Shown here: positions 63,522 to 64,000 of the stretch, in pieces
How the letters are laid out: the number at the start of each line of letters is the position of its first letter
How positions within the stretch are numbered: position 1 is the first letter of the stretch
DNA from: Pseudomonas sp. IPO3778
Lineage (GTDB): Bacteria; Pseudomonadota; Gammaproteobacteria; Pseudomonadales; Pseudomonadaceae
Length of the DNA stretch: 64,000 nt
Assembly: GCF_013386825.1 (NCBI RefSeq)
Contig: NZ_JACARC010000037.1
Location: 248,001-312,000, forward strand
Reading direction: 5' to 3'
The notes under the pieces: generated by a model
Told to the model about the DNA's origin: nothing
Seen by the model: the letters and a program-made list of their open reading frames with translations, nothing else
The model's database searches: none
Translations under genes and position numbers: made by a program

Positions 63522-64000
63522 TCTGCGCCTGCAAGCGCGAGCGGCTGCCCATGTCCTCGCCCTGGATGATGTCGATACACCCGTTGTGCGGCCAGCCCAG
63601 GTCCCGCAAGTAGCCGGCCAATGCGGCGGCAGCAGAGCCCGTGGCCGGGTCTTCGTACACGCCGCCCACGGCAAACGGGTTGCGGGTGTGGAACAGTGTC
63701 GGGCTTTCGGCAAACACCAGTACCACAGTGCCCAGGCGGGCCTCTGTCATGTAGCGGCGACCGGCTTCCAGCTCATAGTGCATCTGGCTGAGCTTTGCGC
63801 GGCTGTCGAGGGCCAGCACCAGGTGGTCGATACCGCCATGGATGATTGCCGGTGGGATGCTCGGGTCCAGGTCGTTGCGGGTGTAGCCGAACAACGTCAG
63901 GCCCGCGTCCACCAGCGCATCGTTTGCCGGTGCGCTGCGGGTTGGCGGGGATTGCAGGGCCGCTTCGATCAGCTCGCCCTCGCTGCGGCCACTGACGGAA
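63457..64000 (-). CDS. PhzF-family protein, 5' end cut by window edge
   Basis: At least 181 codons of a PhzF/DapF-fold protein remain, open through the right edge (starting SVSGRSEGELIEAALQ in the window). The family motif DPATGSAAAALAGYLRD is near residue 130 of the visible part, and GVYEDPATG and IDIIQGEDMGSRSR follow the usual order. Members are isomerases such as PhzF of phenazine biosynthesis, but most Pseudomonas copies have no assigned substrate. The first ~90-100 residues, with the catalytic Glu, lie outside the window. Confidence 0.85.
   Translation of the reverse strand, partial: SVSGRSEGELIEAALQSPPTRSAPANDALVDAGLTLFGYTRNDLDPSIPPAIIHGGIDHLVLALDSRAKLSQMHYELEAGRRYMTEARLGTVVLVFAESPTLFHTRNPFAVGGVYEDPATGSAAAALAGYLRDLGWPHNGCIDIIQGEDMGSRSRLQAQITDEKGASIRVSGTARLMLED

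Overview
The window looks like a stretch of chromosome from the Pseudomonas fluorescens group. This rests on high GC content with strong third-position GC bias, three families of Pseudomonas REP/REPIN repeats between genes, and an inventory typical of these bacteria: CbtAB behind a cobalamin riboswitch, YejABEF, SpuC/SpuD-like polyamine genes, a 3-hydroxybutyrate cluster and a pmtA-type metallothionein. No rRNA, tRNA, CRISPR array, insertion sequence or prophage was recognised.

Layout. 0.1-2.2 kb: nucleoside uptake pair (Tsx-like porin plus purine nucleoside permease family protein) behind a purine-type operator. 2.3-7.1 kb: quinone oxidoreductase, XapX protein and AraC regulator; a metallothionein; a paired YdcZ-type transporter divergent from a LysR gene. 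7.3-13.1 kb: two toxin-antitoxin modules (Phd/PIN and Gp49-like/XRE), MntH, an unusual hydrolase-YaaW fusion and a RidA protein. 13.3-13.8 kb: wreck of an autotransporter gene. 14-20 kb: Kef-type antiporter, esterase, CobF, a phosphatase, and a cobalamin riboswitch driving cbtB-cbtA. 20-25 kb: a DUF4865/LysR divergent pair, a PTS-EIIC-EAL fusion and a serine hydrolase.

25.4-35.6 kb is the most striking part. It is a type VI secretion locus of the H2 type on the minus strand (tssA, tssB', 'tssJ, tssK, tssL, tssM, stp1, stk1) with a divergent hcp. The interior is missing: the first ~41 codons of tssB run straight into the last ~63 codons of tssJ, out of frame. By comparison with the usual gene order, the rest of tssB, tssC, tssE, tssF, tssG, clpV, the sigma-54 activator, fha and the start of tssJ are gone. 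The remaining genes are open.

35.6-48 kb: aldo/keto reductase, a polyamine-type binding protein with an aminotransferase and LuxR regulator, a parvulin, then yejABEF with a sigma-54 regulator (HbcR-like) translationally coupled to its end. 48-52.7 kb: a 3-hydroxybutyrate pathway (GntP permease, dehydrogenase, acetoacetyl-CoA synthetase) preceded by a near-consensus -24/-12 promoter and two identical-architecture palindromes that are probably activator sites, separated by a REPIN. 52.8-55.7 kb: a hybrid sensor kinase and a second parvulin.

55.8-62.4 kb: a minus-strand cluster that reads as a pathway from import to central metabolism: amino-acid-type ABC transporter, RidA, IclR regulator, a fold-III PLP deaminase and a 2-keto-3-deoxygluconate-type kinase. 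I infer D-glucosaminate use. The window ends with a small secreted protein, a thioredoxin-like protein and a PhzF-family gene cut by the right edge.
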